From NCBI GenBank assembly GCA_035772735.1, contig JASDFA010000002.1, positions 37,096,501 through 37,160,500 of the forward strand: a stretch of 64,000 nucleotides of DNA, read 5' to 3'. Position 1 is the first letter of the stretch. Each line of letters begins with the position of its first letter. A model generated the notes under the pieces. The model did not search any database. It was not told where the DNA came from and saw only the letters and a program-made list of their open reading frames with translations. Of the stretch, positions 45,542-57,624 are shown in pieces. The position numbers and the translations under genes were made by a program. The DNA comes from Datura wrightii. Taxonomy: Eukaryota > Streptophyta > Magnoliopsida > Solanales > Solanaceae.

Positions 45542-47245
45542 TGATAATGCCTAAACTCAAACTTTCTGGCAAATACTGAAGACATTGTTAATAAAGAACC
45601 CAACAAAGAGGTTGGAGTTGAACCCACAATGAATAAGGTAAGATCTAGACTAATGCCAGTACTTAAACTTGTTGATAAGTTATTTTAAAATTGGGGGGTT
45701 CAAAGAAAAACAACTTTAAAGCAAGATTATAATTATGGATGTTATCAAGATTTGCAAATAACTAGGGTAAGTGTTCCCCATAGGTTCATAACTACTTCGG
45801 GTACACACACATGATCAATCCCAATGCTTACTTGTAGAACTGATAACTAGGGTTCATCCAAATACTGGTTCATCCCTATTGGATGATTTCATCCAAATAA
45901 CTAGTTCATCCCTATTGGATGACTATTCTCAATCACCGGGTCAGGTCTCATGAGCGATTTCTTTCTAACTGTTATCAATTTGTCTCAAATTTAACTATCC
46001 TGCGACCACAACTCAAGTTAATACAACGATCATAAAGATCAAGGCTTTGTTGTAATTCTCTTTTATTAATCTCGACTTCTTTAGGTTCAAGCAAGTAAAG
46101 AATTCGGGCATGTCCTACCGTTTTACACTATTAAGAAACATTTAAAGATGAAGAGAGTACAATACAAGCTTTTAGCCTTGGTTTTGAATCACTTTTGTGT
46201 AACCCTATTTTGTTAATCCACCATGGCTCCCATGATCCTAGTTGTATAGGTATTATCCTCTCATGATTGTAAGATTATATTTTGCATTCATAGACAAACA
46301 CATAATTAAATACTTACAACAATAACAGGAAGAAAACCTTCTATGAATATAAATGAACAATCTCAAGAACAATTGAATGAAATCTTGTGTTGATCCTAAG
46401 AGTCGCTCCCCAAAACTTGATATAATTTCACAAATAATACTTTTCACACATCTGTACTACTTTTTCTCTTGTTGTTCTGCTAAAATAAAACATAGAAGGT
46501 ATTTATAAAAATATTAAAAACATTTTCCTAAGCTAATAGGGAATTTTTCATATTTGACTCACGACTGATCCTACAGTCCGTAATAGGATTGTATAGGTCG
46601 TACCTATCTCTCGTACATCGTTGGCTGCTGCAGATTTGTCTTAAGTGTTGGAATCTAGTATTACTCATACCATGGTCGTACGAGTTTTATAATCCATCTG
46701 TGGCTTGGCCTGAGAACTTTGACTCTTCTGAAGTTTTCTACGAGTGTTGTGGTACGCCTCGTACCTTCCTCCTACGACTCATACTTTCTTGTTGCATCTG
46801 ATGTTTTTCCATGTCTTTAAGAGTCATTGATGCTTATCACGACCCATGGTATGGGTCGTAAGTGGTTGTTACGATCTGTGGGTTCCACCCGTACCAGGAG
46901 ACTGCCTTATGCAATTTTCTCTGAAGATTTCAACAACTCCAGTTACGGCTCGTACCATCTTGGTACATCTCGTACGGAGAGTCATACCTTGCCTTCCTCT
47001 TATATTTAGCCTTCTGCTTTTTACCATGAGTCTTAGTACAACTCGTACAATCAAGTATGGCTTATACTGAGAGTTGTACTTGGCTGATTTTCTGCACTTT
47101 TATGCCTCTTTTGTACATTTTTTCTCTAACACCTATTTTCCCTAAAATCAAAGTAAAAGTACCTCATATCTATATAAACATACCTAAGTCCATGCTATTT
47201 TCTCAATTTTAAGTGTCGAAAGTGCTGTAAACTCACAGCACATCA
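45542..47245 (-). repeat. 3' LTR of P3
   Basis: The plus strand begins TGATAATGCC and ends CAGCACATCA. It is homologous to 40249-41925. ACGAGTCGTACC-type words fill 46560-47070. A 35-bp tandem duplication lies at 45855-45924. The polypurine tract on the minus strand (GTTGAGGGTGT) is directly adjacent at 47246-47256. Confidence 0.85.
45855..45924. repeat. 35-bp tandem duplication in P3 3' LTR
   Basis: The units 45855-45889 and 45890-45924 both start CATCCAAATA and contain TTCATCCCTATTGGATGA. Confidence 0.85.
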
Positions 47246-47256
47246 ACACCCTCAAC

Positions 47257-48789
47257 GTTAGACTTTTTCATGTCCTCAAGAAAAGAAAACAAAAAAAAAC
47301 TAAACACGACGCTTAACTAGAAAATAAACCTAGGATACGAATCCAACAATCAATGAAGATTTGCACCATAACTTAAATAGCTTTTGACCCTTTTCCCATA
47401 AACCAAATCAACCCATGCACATCAAGCAACCACAAACCATGATAAACTGGGATCAAGATACGTCATCTAGCTATTAACAGATAGTCAAGACATCAGCAAT
47501 GCTTTTCACACAGACAATTAGTAGAATTAAACACTAACCATGTACCCTCATAGCAAATGAAGTCCCCTACTCACAGATATAGGAAAATATGAAACATGTG
47601 ACTGAACAAGTAAGACTTCCACCCTCACAAAGAAGTTCTAAATACTGCATGTCAGATACCATAGGCTAGCCCTTATTTTCTCTACTTCTGCTTATCAGAT
47701 GATCAGGCTAGGATCACTATAGGACCTGATTCGGCTTGTAATGTAGGATTTCGGGCTGAGTATGGTAGATATGGAATCTTTTTAGTGACTAAACCCCTCC
47801 TTGGCACTACATACATGTGGATCTATTTTTTCACTTTTTCACCCTTTTTGCTTTTTCAACTTTTTCCTCCCTTTTCACTATTTTTATGCAATTGTATGAG
47901 TATAGTGTGTTTCTTCAAATTTTCATTCATCATTCTCTTTTTGAATGTTATTTTTCAATTTTTCTTTTTCTTCTTATTTTTTCACACCATACCTCATTTT
48001 TAACCCTTTTTATTTTCTTCTCCTTTTTCACCTCCCCAAGATTTATGCACCCATACTCTAGGCACCCTCAACTTAGGCATTTTACTTATGTTGAGGTTCA
48101 CAATGTCCAAGGAGGGACCAGGGACAAAATAGGTTCATTATAAAAATGGGTACGGTTAATTGGTTAATAAAAAAAATGGTTCATTTAAGGTTTAAAATTG
48201 GGATCAAGGGAATCATATCATTTTCGAAGGGTCATTTAAGCTGAAAATGGGCTAAAAGTGGAATATGATCCTTTCCTAACCAACCATCCTAAAACCTATG
48301 TAAAGACCAACCGGGCAAGTTCTAGATCTTTTACGCAATATTGAACTAGGTATTAGACCTTATTCACTCATGGTACATGCCTTGCATTCATTCTACCTGA
48401 CCGGTTTATACATGGCTAACAAAAATTCTTTATGCTAATACACTAAACGACATAAAAAGATAAACAGAAATCATGTTTTGCAATCAAAAAGTACATAGGT
48501 AACCATCAATTTTTTTTAAATAAGGTCAATTTTCACAAATTCAAAACTAGTGCAATTTATTGGCTTAGTACTCCTAAGCTACTTTATAATTAAACAAAAA
48601 TACAAAAAGAAAATTCTAAACATGCCCGTTCTACTAGATAGCATGCCCGAGGAAAAAGAAACACGATAAGAAAAACCCTCAAACGAATCCCACGAAATCT
48701 CAAAAATACAAGTAAACCCTCTCCCTTTTTAAAAAAAACATGTTTCATCCCTGAAGTATAGAATATAAAGAAGAAGTAAGGGAACAAAC
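47257..48789 (-). other. P3 3' non-coding tail with purine-rich tract
   Basis: Plus-strand bases 47785-48030 are almost only C and T, so the element's sense strand is purine-rich, as in the tails of P2, N1 and N2. No coding frame was found; apparent frames here are low-complexity. Confidence 0.65.
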
Positions 48790-50946
48790 ATGCGGCGCAC
48801 TAAGAGCTCCTTCATCCTGCGGATGTGGTACCTCCGATGCAATCGTGGTGCTGGCGGTGGCCGACGCACTCACTGGGGTATCAGTAGGGGAAATGACTAC
48901 CCCCTTAGTAGTAGTGGTTGCCTCTACGACCTCTAGAATCACTATGGCTTAATGTGGCTCTCCCCAAGGGTCCTTGCCACCCGCAAGCTCTGCATGGGCC
49001 ATGGTGGAGCTACCCGCTCCTATTGCTCTCTCAAGAAACTCTGATCGATGCTCGTCATGAGTCTTCTGACTCTCCAATCTTGGCCTCTTGCATCTTTCTT
49101 ATCTCTCTTTCTCTTCTTCTTTAGGGTCTCGTCTCCAACATCCTCAGAGACCCTCTTTTTCCCTTTCTCCTTCTTGGCTCCTGTAGGCTCCCAATAAGTC
49201 GCCAGATCAAGCTCCTCGTCAATGCCGATGTAAAGATCAAGAAGAGTGGGGGCTGCAATAATTACCAACTATCATGATGTCAACTCATCCACTTGGCTTC
49301 GAAGAGCCCCTAACTCCTCACAGAGGCTGCCCGTGTCAGTCTGCTCGGCCATACACGCATTGAATCTACTCTCAAAGCCATCTAGCCTAGCGTGTAGGGA
49401 CTGTGCAGCTGTCTCAATCTCAGCCTTTACCCAAGGTTTAACGTTCTCGATCATAGATTAAACCTTCTTGTCAGCTACATCAGTCTCTTGGCCATCTTCT
49501 AGAGAAATTTTTGAGGCACTAGTATATACCCGGCTGGAGTCTAGCTCGAGAGGCCTTTATGTGGTACGGTGGATTTGTTAGGAGGTGCTAGAAGTTGCAT
49601 CTGAATGACCGACATCTGTAGCCAGTGTCTTTCCCTACTCTTATGAAGTAGGGGAATTCACCTATGCGCCCCCAACTGTCTGAGGTATTGGAACTGTGGT
49701 AGAAAATCATGCCAAGTTTACCTAGTTCATGTCATGCCGAATTAACCCAATATCATCGATCTACTGTCCTCCAATAAAGTGCTTCTCACCATGATGCACC
49801 TTGATACCTGCCTCTATGCACAGTCTGAATATGAGACTCGGGAATAGGATGGTAGTGCTCAATCCCATAGACCGATCTGAATCTCCTTTGAAATGACTCT
49901 TAGGATATTAATAGGGTATCTGGACATGATACATGTCACCAAAATTGCTCTGTCTGCACTAAGGGTATTTTCATTTACTGTTGGGGCCAACTGGTGGCAC
50001 ACTAACATGCAGTAGGCTTTTTCTATGAAGTTCAGACAATTCTTTGTGACCTTCCTGCCGCTAGTGACCCATTTTGCCTCTTCTTTATCCTCAACAATAA
50101 CCCCAGACAACCGTTGAATATGCCTCCACCTCTCATTGAAACCCATCTTCTTGATCTATTTCATGGCCTCCACCTAATAGTCATACTCTGGTGTAGAGCG
50201 TGGTGTTATGAATGGGGCCCATATAACACCCGAGCAATACTGCGCTCGGATATATCCACATTGTGGCTTCGTACCATGACTCTCTCTATCTTGGGCTGAT
50301 CTTCCAATTTTTTCCCCTCTTTCTCTTTGTGTATCACGGTTGTCAAATAATTGGCATAGAACTCCTGGACGATCTCTGAAGTGTATCAATTCGGGTCTCT
50401 AGCCTTCCCATCAAACCCGTAGAAGCTAAATATTTGTTTCATCTCCTCCACCGCGTTCAGTGTATTGATGAGGATCCGTGGCTCTTTTTGAATGCTCCGC
50501 CTAGGTTTGTTCATGGCGGTAAGAGCAATACCCTGTTCATATATCTCCTGGACTCCTGGAACTCTCCACCAAATGGTGCGGTTCTCCCTAGGTGGAGTCT
50601 TCTCCTGCTCAAAATTGGGTGCGTCCTCCTAAGATCCGGACTCACTGTCTACATCGCTGGATTTGGCCTCCTCGGACCCCTCTACTTTATTAGAGCCGGT
50701 TCTGAACTCTTAGGCTCTTTCCTCAGCTCCCTCCTCAGACTAGGGAGCACCAGCAGATGTGGTAGTGGCCGCTATGGCCTGGGCTTTAGCCTTTGCCTTA
50801 GTGGTTTGAGTCCTATTAGTATTATTGTCAAACCGATATTCCTCCATTGAACCACTAGGGGTGTTGCCCGTTTGTTCGGATTTAGAGGTTTCTTCTATCA
50901 ATGCCCTCAGAGCAGTTGCTTTGGATACTTTTCTTTTCTACGTCAT
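48790..50946 (-). pseudogene. PTP (putative plant transposon protein) ORF of P3
   Basis: The minus strand starts with ATG at 50946-50944 (ATGACG, then TAG where CAG is expected). The N-terminal part has NTPSGSMEEYRFD. The domain follows in shifted frames: YTSEIVQEFYANYLTTV, VMVRSHNVDISERSIARVLY, then 50146-49859 with GRKVTKNCLNFIEKAYCMLV, NENTLSADRAILVTCIMS and YPINILRVISKEI. The C-terminal part at 49454-49020 has a helical segment (KAEIETAAQSLHARLDGFES), LGALRSQVDELTS and a very basic stretch (KKKRKRDKKDARGQ) typical of nuclear localisation signals. A Thr/Ser-rich end reaches about 48800. The function of the family is unknown; a nuclear role is inferred from the basic stretch only. It is the most complete PTP copy here. 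Confidence 0.78.
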
Positions 50947-52425
50947 TGTACCTATGGAGAAAAAGGGTTAGAATTCCAAACCTGAGAAAAAGGAATCAAG
51001 AAAAAAGTCCTCTATAATTTATCACAGGTCTATAGTACAAGTCGTACCTTGAAGGTATGATTCAAACTGAGACTCATAATGTCTTAGGTAAATGTTACAC
51101 CTTTGAGGTACGACTCAAACCATGAATGTACGATCCATACCATGAGTCGTATGAAGATGCCCCTTGAAGAAAATGTTCTTTATTTTTCTACGACTCATGG
51201 TATGACTTGTAAGTCGATTCCACTAGTCGTAGGAAGGATCATACTGTCACTTTTGGACATAACCTTTTTCATACTATTTGTATGATTGCCATGTACGAGT
51301 CCTAGCAAGATATTACGAGCCGTACTAGGTTTCATACCTCATGTATTTTACAATTTTGGCTTGGGATGGTTCCAACGAGTCATCCTATGAGTCGTAGTGT
51401 GAAACCACAAGTCATAGAAAGGCTTGTGTAGCCTGTCCCTGCCTTATTTTTAATTCAGTTTGTAGGTGGTTTTGATTTTGTATTGGGTAAAGAATTCCCC
51501 AAGTCCGGCCATGGATTCATCAAGTTTTAATAGTTACCTATGCTTCCGCATTTTACTCACAACCCATAACTTAAGCTTAATAGTTCAATAGCAATTTTAA
51601 CATGTTGAATCCCTACCCTGTCACAAATTAACTTGTTCACATCACTGGTCATGGTCCTATTGAATTTTTCATGCATTTAGAGGACTCCTAGGGATTAGGC
51701 AAGTTAGCTCAAGAACAACAGGTATTTCTATTCAATTCAAAGCATAAACTTACTTGAATGGCATGCTATGCTACTTACTTCAACTGCGAATCAGGAACCA
51801 GGGTTGGAATTGGAATTCAATAGTGTTATCTGAGCAAAACATTTGCTCAATCTATCGTGATTCTGAGTTACAGGTGTGAGGGAGTCGTGAGTTCTTTTGT
51901 GAAATTAATTTTGAGTGCGTGGGAGAAGGGTCCGATCTGTTTGAAGTTTAAATAGATTGTAGGGAAAATTTGAAAAATCTGGGCCGAATGTAGTAATTTT
52001 AAGCTTTTTGACCTATCACAATTCGTACCACGAGTCGTAGGAAGGGCCTACGACTCATCCCTAGGACTCATAACAGAGAGGTTGATAAAACTTACTTGTG
52101 GACCTACGACTACATCCTAAGACTCGTACTATGCAGGTACAACCTGTACTATGACTCTTAGGTCTCTTCTTACTTTGAGGTCATGCCTTGCATAGTTCAT
52201 AACCATAGTGAATACTACAACCCGTACAATGACGTTATGAGTCATAGGACCAACCATACCCTAAACTCATGCACTGATATACATCTCCGCTTTTCACCAT
52301 GACTCGTACTATGGTCCGTCCAATCTCATATGAGCCGTATTGAAAACGTAGCACCAGTCTGTTCAGCAATCTTTTTCCACCTATTTTTGTTTCCCCTACA
52401 CACTGAACACATATAAGTTAATAAA
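50947..52425 (-). other. P3 spacer between box and PTP ORF
   Basis: Non-coding. Word-rich regions at 51000-51430 and 52010-52350 contain TACGACTCATGGTA-like words in both orientations (for example 51190-51202), matching the P1 spacer and the LTRs of both elements. The middle is AT-rich. Confidence 0.68.
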
Positions 52426-52558
52426 CTTGGGTTGCCTCCCAAGAAGCACTTGATTTAATTTCGCGGCATGATGCAGGTTGTTCGGTTACTCAGAATTCAC
52501 AAAACCACCTCATGGGTATCCTCCCAAGAAGCGCCTGATTTAACATTGTAGCACGACG
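52426..52558 (-). promoter_or_regulatory. Conserved post-protease hairpin box of P3, tandem pair
   Basis: The copy near the protease (52510-52558) has core CTTGGGAGGATACCCATG; the second (52426-52472) has the perfect core CTTGGGAGGCAACCCAAG preceded by GCCGCGAAATTAAATCA. The same tandem layout occurs in P1. Confidence 0.75.
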
Positions 52559-52561
52559 CAA

Positions 52562-53504
52562 GTATCTTGACTACTCATACTTCAGCAAGGAACTCGGACT
52601 CATCCTCGATTGCTAAGACTACTCTGTACTCCTCTGATTGCTTCATTGACCGACAGACATTGAAGGTGACCTCTTCTTTATTGTGTCTGAATTTCAATTG
52701 GTCAGCCTCCACATCTTCTAAAGCCCTCCCAGTTACAAGGAGTGGTCACCCCAAAATGATGGGGGCCTCAAAATCAACCTCACAATCAACGATCACGAAG
52801 TCTGTCGGGAATATGAATCTATCCACTTTAACAAGCACATCAAATAGGATCCCCATAGGTTTTTTCACAATTCGGTCGGCCATCAGTAGCCACATAGTAT
52901 TCAGTGTGGGGGCTACCAAGACTAGCTGCTTAAACACTACTAATGGCTTCAGATTGATGCTTGCTTCCAAGTGGCAGAGTGCCCTCACGAACTCAACATC
53001 ACCAATTGTACATGGAATGGTGAAGGCACCTGGATTTTCCTTCTTCTGGGTAAGGACCCATAAGGCCATAGCGCAACAATGATGCACATTGTCCACATGC
53101 TAATAGATCATGGACATTTTCTTCGTAAAAATGTCATTCATCAACTTAGTGTATCCCAACATCTATTCCAACGCCTCGACCGATAGTATGTTTACAGATA
53201 ATTATTTTAGCATCGACAGGAATTTTTGAAACTTACCATTCTTCGCCTTTTTCTTCATTCTTTGAGGGAACGGTGGCGGTGGTTGTGGAATGGCCTTGTA
53301 AATTTGTATGGCTCCTTGCTTCTCTCCTTGTTCAACCTCAGGCCTCTTTTCAACAACTGGAGCCTCAGTCAACTCAATATCCTCATTATGCTTATTCTCA
53401 GCAACCTCATCCTCATCATTAATTATGCTTTCTTTCTTCCTTTGAAGCTTAACTACAACTAGCAGAGGGGGATCAACCGTGGTATTTCCACTCCTAGTCA
53501 TCAC
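52562..53504 (-). pseudogene. pro: Gag-protease linker and aspartic protease of P3
   Basis: Frame 53504-53202 carries MMTRSGN, an acidic linker (EQGEKQGAIQ) and PPPPFPQRMKKKAK with KFQKFLSMLK. After stops, frame 53096-52746 has ENPGAFTIPCTIGDVEF and RALCHLEASINL. The active-site D-L-G has become H-L-E, so both the catalytic Asp and the Gly are lost. The frame then gives VKVDRFIFPTDFVIVDCEV, EAPIILG and a stop, and the tail NKEEVTFNVCRSMKQ. It would process gag; it is inactive. Confidence 0.82.
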
Positions 53505-54458
53505 AGTTATGTGTGACCATCATTCTTCTGATTCTAGACTATGTTTCTACGTAGTGTACCCTTTTGCCTAGGTTTCATGGATTCTTACAATTTCCCTAAC
53601 TATAGTTCAATCTTATTGATATCCATAACATATGACTCAACTCTCTGACCCACACTCGATAGATCACTACAAATGTCCTTCAGTTGATCATCTGTGGACC
53701 TAAACTTCTTGAGCATCTCAGCCATCAAGCTCTTCGATTTTGACTATCTAGCCTCCCCCTCACGTGCATTCGGAGGCATGTACAATCCTGCTCGATCATT
53801 GTGGTAACTTTCATTACTTCTCCATTCTCCCTCGCACTCACTACCTCGACTTCTGTCTCTATACCAATTTTGGTTGTAAGTGTCTCTACATTGGTTCCGA
53901 CCTTGGTTTCATGAACTTTGGTGCCAAGTGTCTGTCCAAACCCTCGGAAACCTACAACCTGGTTAAAGAAGTTTGCCTCCTCCTCAAAATTTGAGTCCTT
54001 TGGCCCTGGCTCCTATCCCTGTGTTCCCACTACATTAACTTTTTTGGCTCCAGCATCCATGATATTCTTCGTGAGCAGGTCTAATGATGTGCGCATATGA
54101 GCCAATTCCTGGTCGCGTTCTTCCTCCTTCCTTCGTTGGTCTACAGTCAAACCAACAACATATGTACCAGCCGTCGCTTCCGCTTCTTGGGTGTGCCATG
54201 CTTTGTTTGTTATGGTCACTGTGTCTAGAATAGTGACAGCTCGCTCCTAGGTGTGGCTCAACAGTGCACCTTCCGCCATTGTGTCTTCTACAACTTTAGT
54301 ATTGTTGTTCAATGATCTATAGAAAAACTTAACAAACTATCATTACGGATTTTGTGGTTCAGGCACTTGGTCAACTTCTTCTTGAACCTCAACAAGGTAT
54401 CGTGAAGTGCCTTAGTCTTCAGTTGTAAGAAATTATAGATTTCATCCTTAAGCTGTAG
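53505..54458 (-). pseudogene. gag: gag of P3, C-terminal half
   Basis: From the X3 junction the minus strand gives the second half of the Athila-like gag core, then frame 54219-54013 with TITNKAWHTQEAEATAG, VDQRRKEEERDQELAHMR and SLDLLTKNIMDAG. Gly/Asn-rich linker fragments follow. It is collinear with P1 gag 13842-12746. The N-terminal half lies beyond the window, on the far side of X3. Confidence 0.77.
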
Positions 54459-56581
54459 TGTAATGCCCCAAAAACTCTAAGATCAGACATGGGAGTTGAT
54501 ATGGATAAAAATGGAAATTTGGCACCAGGTCAAAAAACAAGTCATTCTCTAACCCGTGGGGTAGACCAGGAGTCGTGAAGTGACTCGTGGTGAGGTGCTG
54601 GACTTGAGTTGGTAAACTATAGATTAGGGTAACCACAGGCATGACCACGAGTCACGGTTAGACCCCATGACTCGTTGAGTTAGCCATGGCCAAGATCGGC
54701 TAAGAGTTGATGATTTTTGGGCAGTGAAGACCATGAGTGGTGACCACGAGTCATGGTCACCAGTAACAACTCGTACAGTGTCTTGTGATGTTCCCTAGGT
54801 AAATGTTGGCAGTGTACTCGATGATTGGGGTCCACGAGTCGTGGCCTTGGATGACAACTCGTCCAGTCCCTCATGGGGATTAGCAGCCAGTTCTTTTCTG
54901 TGAATTTAGTAAGGGCTTATCCTTAATTCCTATGATCCTAAGGCCTAAACTACGTCATTTTAAGTTATGAAAAGTGAGTATTAAGAGGGTCAGGTTCTTT
55001 CTAGACTATTCCTACTCATGCATGTAAACTTAGAAAGATAAGGAGGTGATAAAGCTTAATTCCTTCAAGTTTTTCCTCAATTGTTCATTGAGCAATCAAG
55101 GGAGTGGTGAAATCAGTCCATCTCTAGTATATAGGGTTATGAATGGGTGAATTTGTTCACACCCGTGCCCAATCTATCTATTAATTTATGAAATTCTATT
55201 GATAATTCTATGGGATTTTATCCCAATTCTTATGAAATTCTTATGATTTATCTATGGGTTAATTCCTCTCATGTATAATTCATGTTTTAAGAATCATGGG
55301 CAGATTTTACAACTATTTCAATTATAAGCTTATGGATTTAAATCTCTACAAAACTATGCCTAATTATGCATGTTTTATGGAAGTTCAAGTTATGATTCTA
55401 CCTTGATGTAGATGTTCATTAACCCATTATGATTTATGACTTATGATATGATTTCTCTCAAATGCGCATCATGAATTTATGAATATCAAGTATATACATG
55501 TTTTACAAGTATGCATGAACTTCATGATCTATGATTATGGACGACTCACGGGCCTTAGTTTCATGGCTAGTTCACATATTTCAAGCATGCTTATGATTAT
55601 CATGATTTTAACTAGTCTATGAATCTCATGTATATTATCTTATGAGCACTGTATATGTTTTGGGAGTAATATTTAACATCGATTAGATCCTGCGTCCAAG
55701 CATGCCCCGAGTCTCTAAATTACGCGCCAACATAGCCACGATGGGACCTCCGTGTTACTGTCCCCTTTCCCAAATGGTCCTTCTTGTTGTGATATCACAT
55801 CTCTTTCATGGTTCTACCCTTGTCAAGGTATGAACACCCTCCCAACTAGGGGTTTATAGGTTGGGATCCATGTGTGCTCATATGGGGTATGTCGGTTATA
55901 AGAATCTCCCACTGTTCATCATGATTTATGTAGGATTATGATAATATACTTGGGCTCAAGTCATTTTTAATAAAGCTCTTCTTTTGTGAGTATGACTGTA
56001 AATGATTTATGAATGTTTTTGAAAACCTTGAGCCTTATGTTGTATCAATATATTTATGTTATGATCATGTTGTCCTACTATTACGGACTTTTATGTATTT
56101 TAAATATCCATTTTACTTACCTTACATACTCGGTACACTTACTGATTTACATACTCTATGCTATATTTTCTTACGATACAGGTTCGAGGGATCTTTCTCA
56201 GCAGCATCCTTAGTCACTACTTTCCCACTCAGACCTATCATCTAGCATCGGTGAGTCCTTCATCTTCCAAGGACATTCAGTATTCATGGTTGTTATGTAT
56301 TTCTTCACTTTCATACTTGTAGGGTTAGTCAGGGGTGTTATCCCATCAACCCATCGGATATGTTAGAGGCTTTCAGACAATACGTAATAATCAGCTTGTC
56401 ATGTATGATGTGAATTCCGGTACTGATGCCATGTTATATTTAGACTTACGCTATATTATTATGTCAATTCTTCCACTTTTATTGATTTAATTAGATGTAT
56501 GTTTATGCCATGGGTCGACTTGGAGTCTCTCGGGGCTCCTTGTCCCGTGTCTCGATCTAGGCCTATGTTTTGGTTGTGACA
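54459..56581 (+). repeat. 5' LTR of X3
   Basis: It begins TGTAATGCCCC and ends GGTTGTGACA, 2,123 bp. Bases 54535-54880 hold ACGAGTCGTGG-type words, for example GACCACGAGTCATGGTC at 54742-54758. Confidence 0.9.
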
Positions 56582-56585
56582 AACT

Positions 56586-56597
56586 TGGTATCAGAGC
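56586..56597 (+). other. Primer binding site of X3, tRNA-Met type
   Basis: TGGTATCAGAGC is the intact canonical site, four bases after the LTR. Confidence 0.9.
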
Positions 56598-56791
56598 AAT
56601 AGATTGTGAAGTGTCCTAGGGTGTCTGAAAGCCGCATTAAGTATATTCTTTTTCATGGGTGTGAAGCGCGCCACACTTTTGATGAAGAGGCTATGAGACA
56701 TTTAGGAAATTTTCCCTTCTTTCATGATCTATGTCATGTGGTGAAATGTCTCTCTATCCTTCTAACTCGTGCTATTTGTAATTACAAAATA

Positions 56792-57624
56792 ATGCCTCCC
56801 CGTAGAGTTAATGGTAGAAGGAATGGAAATGGAAATGGGCACGAGGATGGCAATGTAGACGGGCACCAACCAGCCCCACCAGCCCATGAACACAATGCAC
56901 CAGAATCGGTTGTCCATGCTAAATTTAGGGCAGCCATTCAGATGCTAGTATAGGCTTTGACCACCTAGGTCAACCAGTATGTAGTGGCACATGTCCCGCA
57001 AAATGAGAATGCGGCGGTAGCAAGGGTTAGGGACTTTCTAAGGATGAACCCTCTAGAGCTCCTTGGATCAAAGGTGGATGAGGATCCACATGAGTTAATA
57101 GAGGAGATTCTAAAGATCACCCAAATTATGGGGGTGACTGGAGAGGAGTGTGCCGATTTGGGCTCATATCAGTTAAAGGGGGTTGCACACATTTGGTTCA
57201 AATAGTGGAAGGATAGTAGGGAGATTGGAGTAGGCCCTATCAGCTGGGATGAGTTTCATGTTGCCTTTCTTGATAGGTTCTTCCCTCGGAAGATGAGGGA
57301 GCTGAAAAAGGCGGGGTTTGTGAATCTTAAGCAAGGAAAACGATGGTTTAGGTGTATGTCCTAGAGTTCACACGTTTGTCCAGGTATGCACCCGAGTTTA
57401 TGGCAAATCAGAGAGCCTGTGTGAGCACGTTCGTGCACGGGATAACATGCTCCTTGGTCAGGGATTGCCATACCGCGATGCTTCTCTAGGGTATTGATTT
57501 TACTAGGATTGTCCTGTACACCCAGCAGATAGAGATGGTACAAATGAGTGAGTGGGAGAGGGACGCCAAGAGGGCCAGCACTAATAGCATCGAATTCTCC
57601 CAGCCAAGGACTAGTGGGGATCGT
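56792..57624 (+). pseudogene. gag: gag of X3, N-terminal part
   Basis: ATG at 56792 gives MPPRRVNGRRNGNGNGHEDG, then an open frame to a stop at about 56951. The second frame from 56984 has VARVRDFLRMNPLELLGSKV, DEDPHELIEEILKITQIMG and YQLKGVAHIWFK, then a stop. Further pieces (ISWDEFHVAFLDRFFPRKMR) continue with shifts up to the N2 insertion. This is the standard chromovirus gag core that assembles particles. It resumes at 63633. Confidence 0.83.

Larger units (their letters stand above)
45542..54458 (-). mobile_element. P3, gag-pro-PTP LTR retrotransposon, truncated by X3 insertion and window edge
   Basis: On the minus strand gag (54458-53505), protease (53504-52562), a tandem hairpin box, spacer, PTP ORF (50946-48790), non-coding tail and 3' LTR (47245-45542) follow each other. 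Gag is interrupted by X3 at 54458, so the 5' LTR lies beyond X3 outside the window. LTR and coding parts are related to P1. The organisation equals P1 and P2. The flank before the LTR is TGGAG (45537-45541); its partner is not visible. Confidence 0.85.

Noticed and set aside
47785..48143. Phe-rich plus-strand frames resembling a membrane protein
   Set aside because: They result from a C/T-only tract in the P3 tail; composition, not coding, explains the frames.
48745..49461. Separate host gene with a nuclear signal
   Set aside because: It aligns in order with the C-terminal part of the PTP ORF of P3 and lies inside the element.
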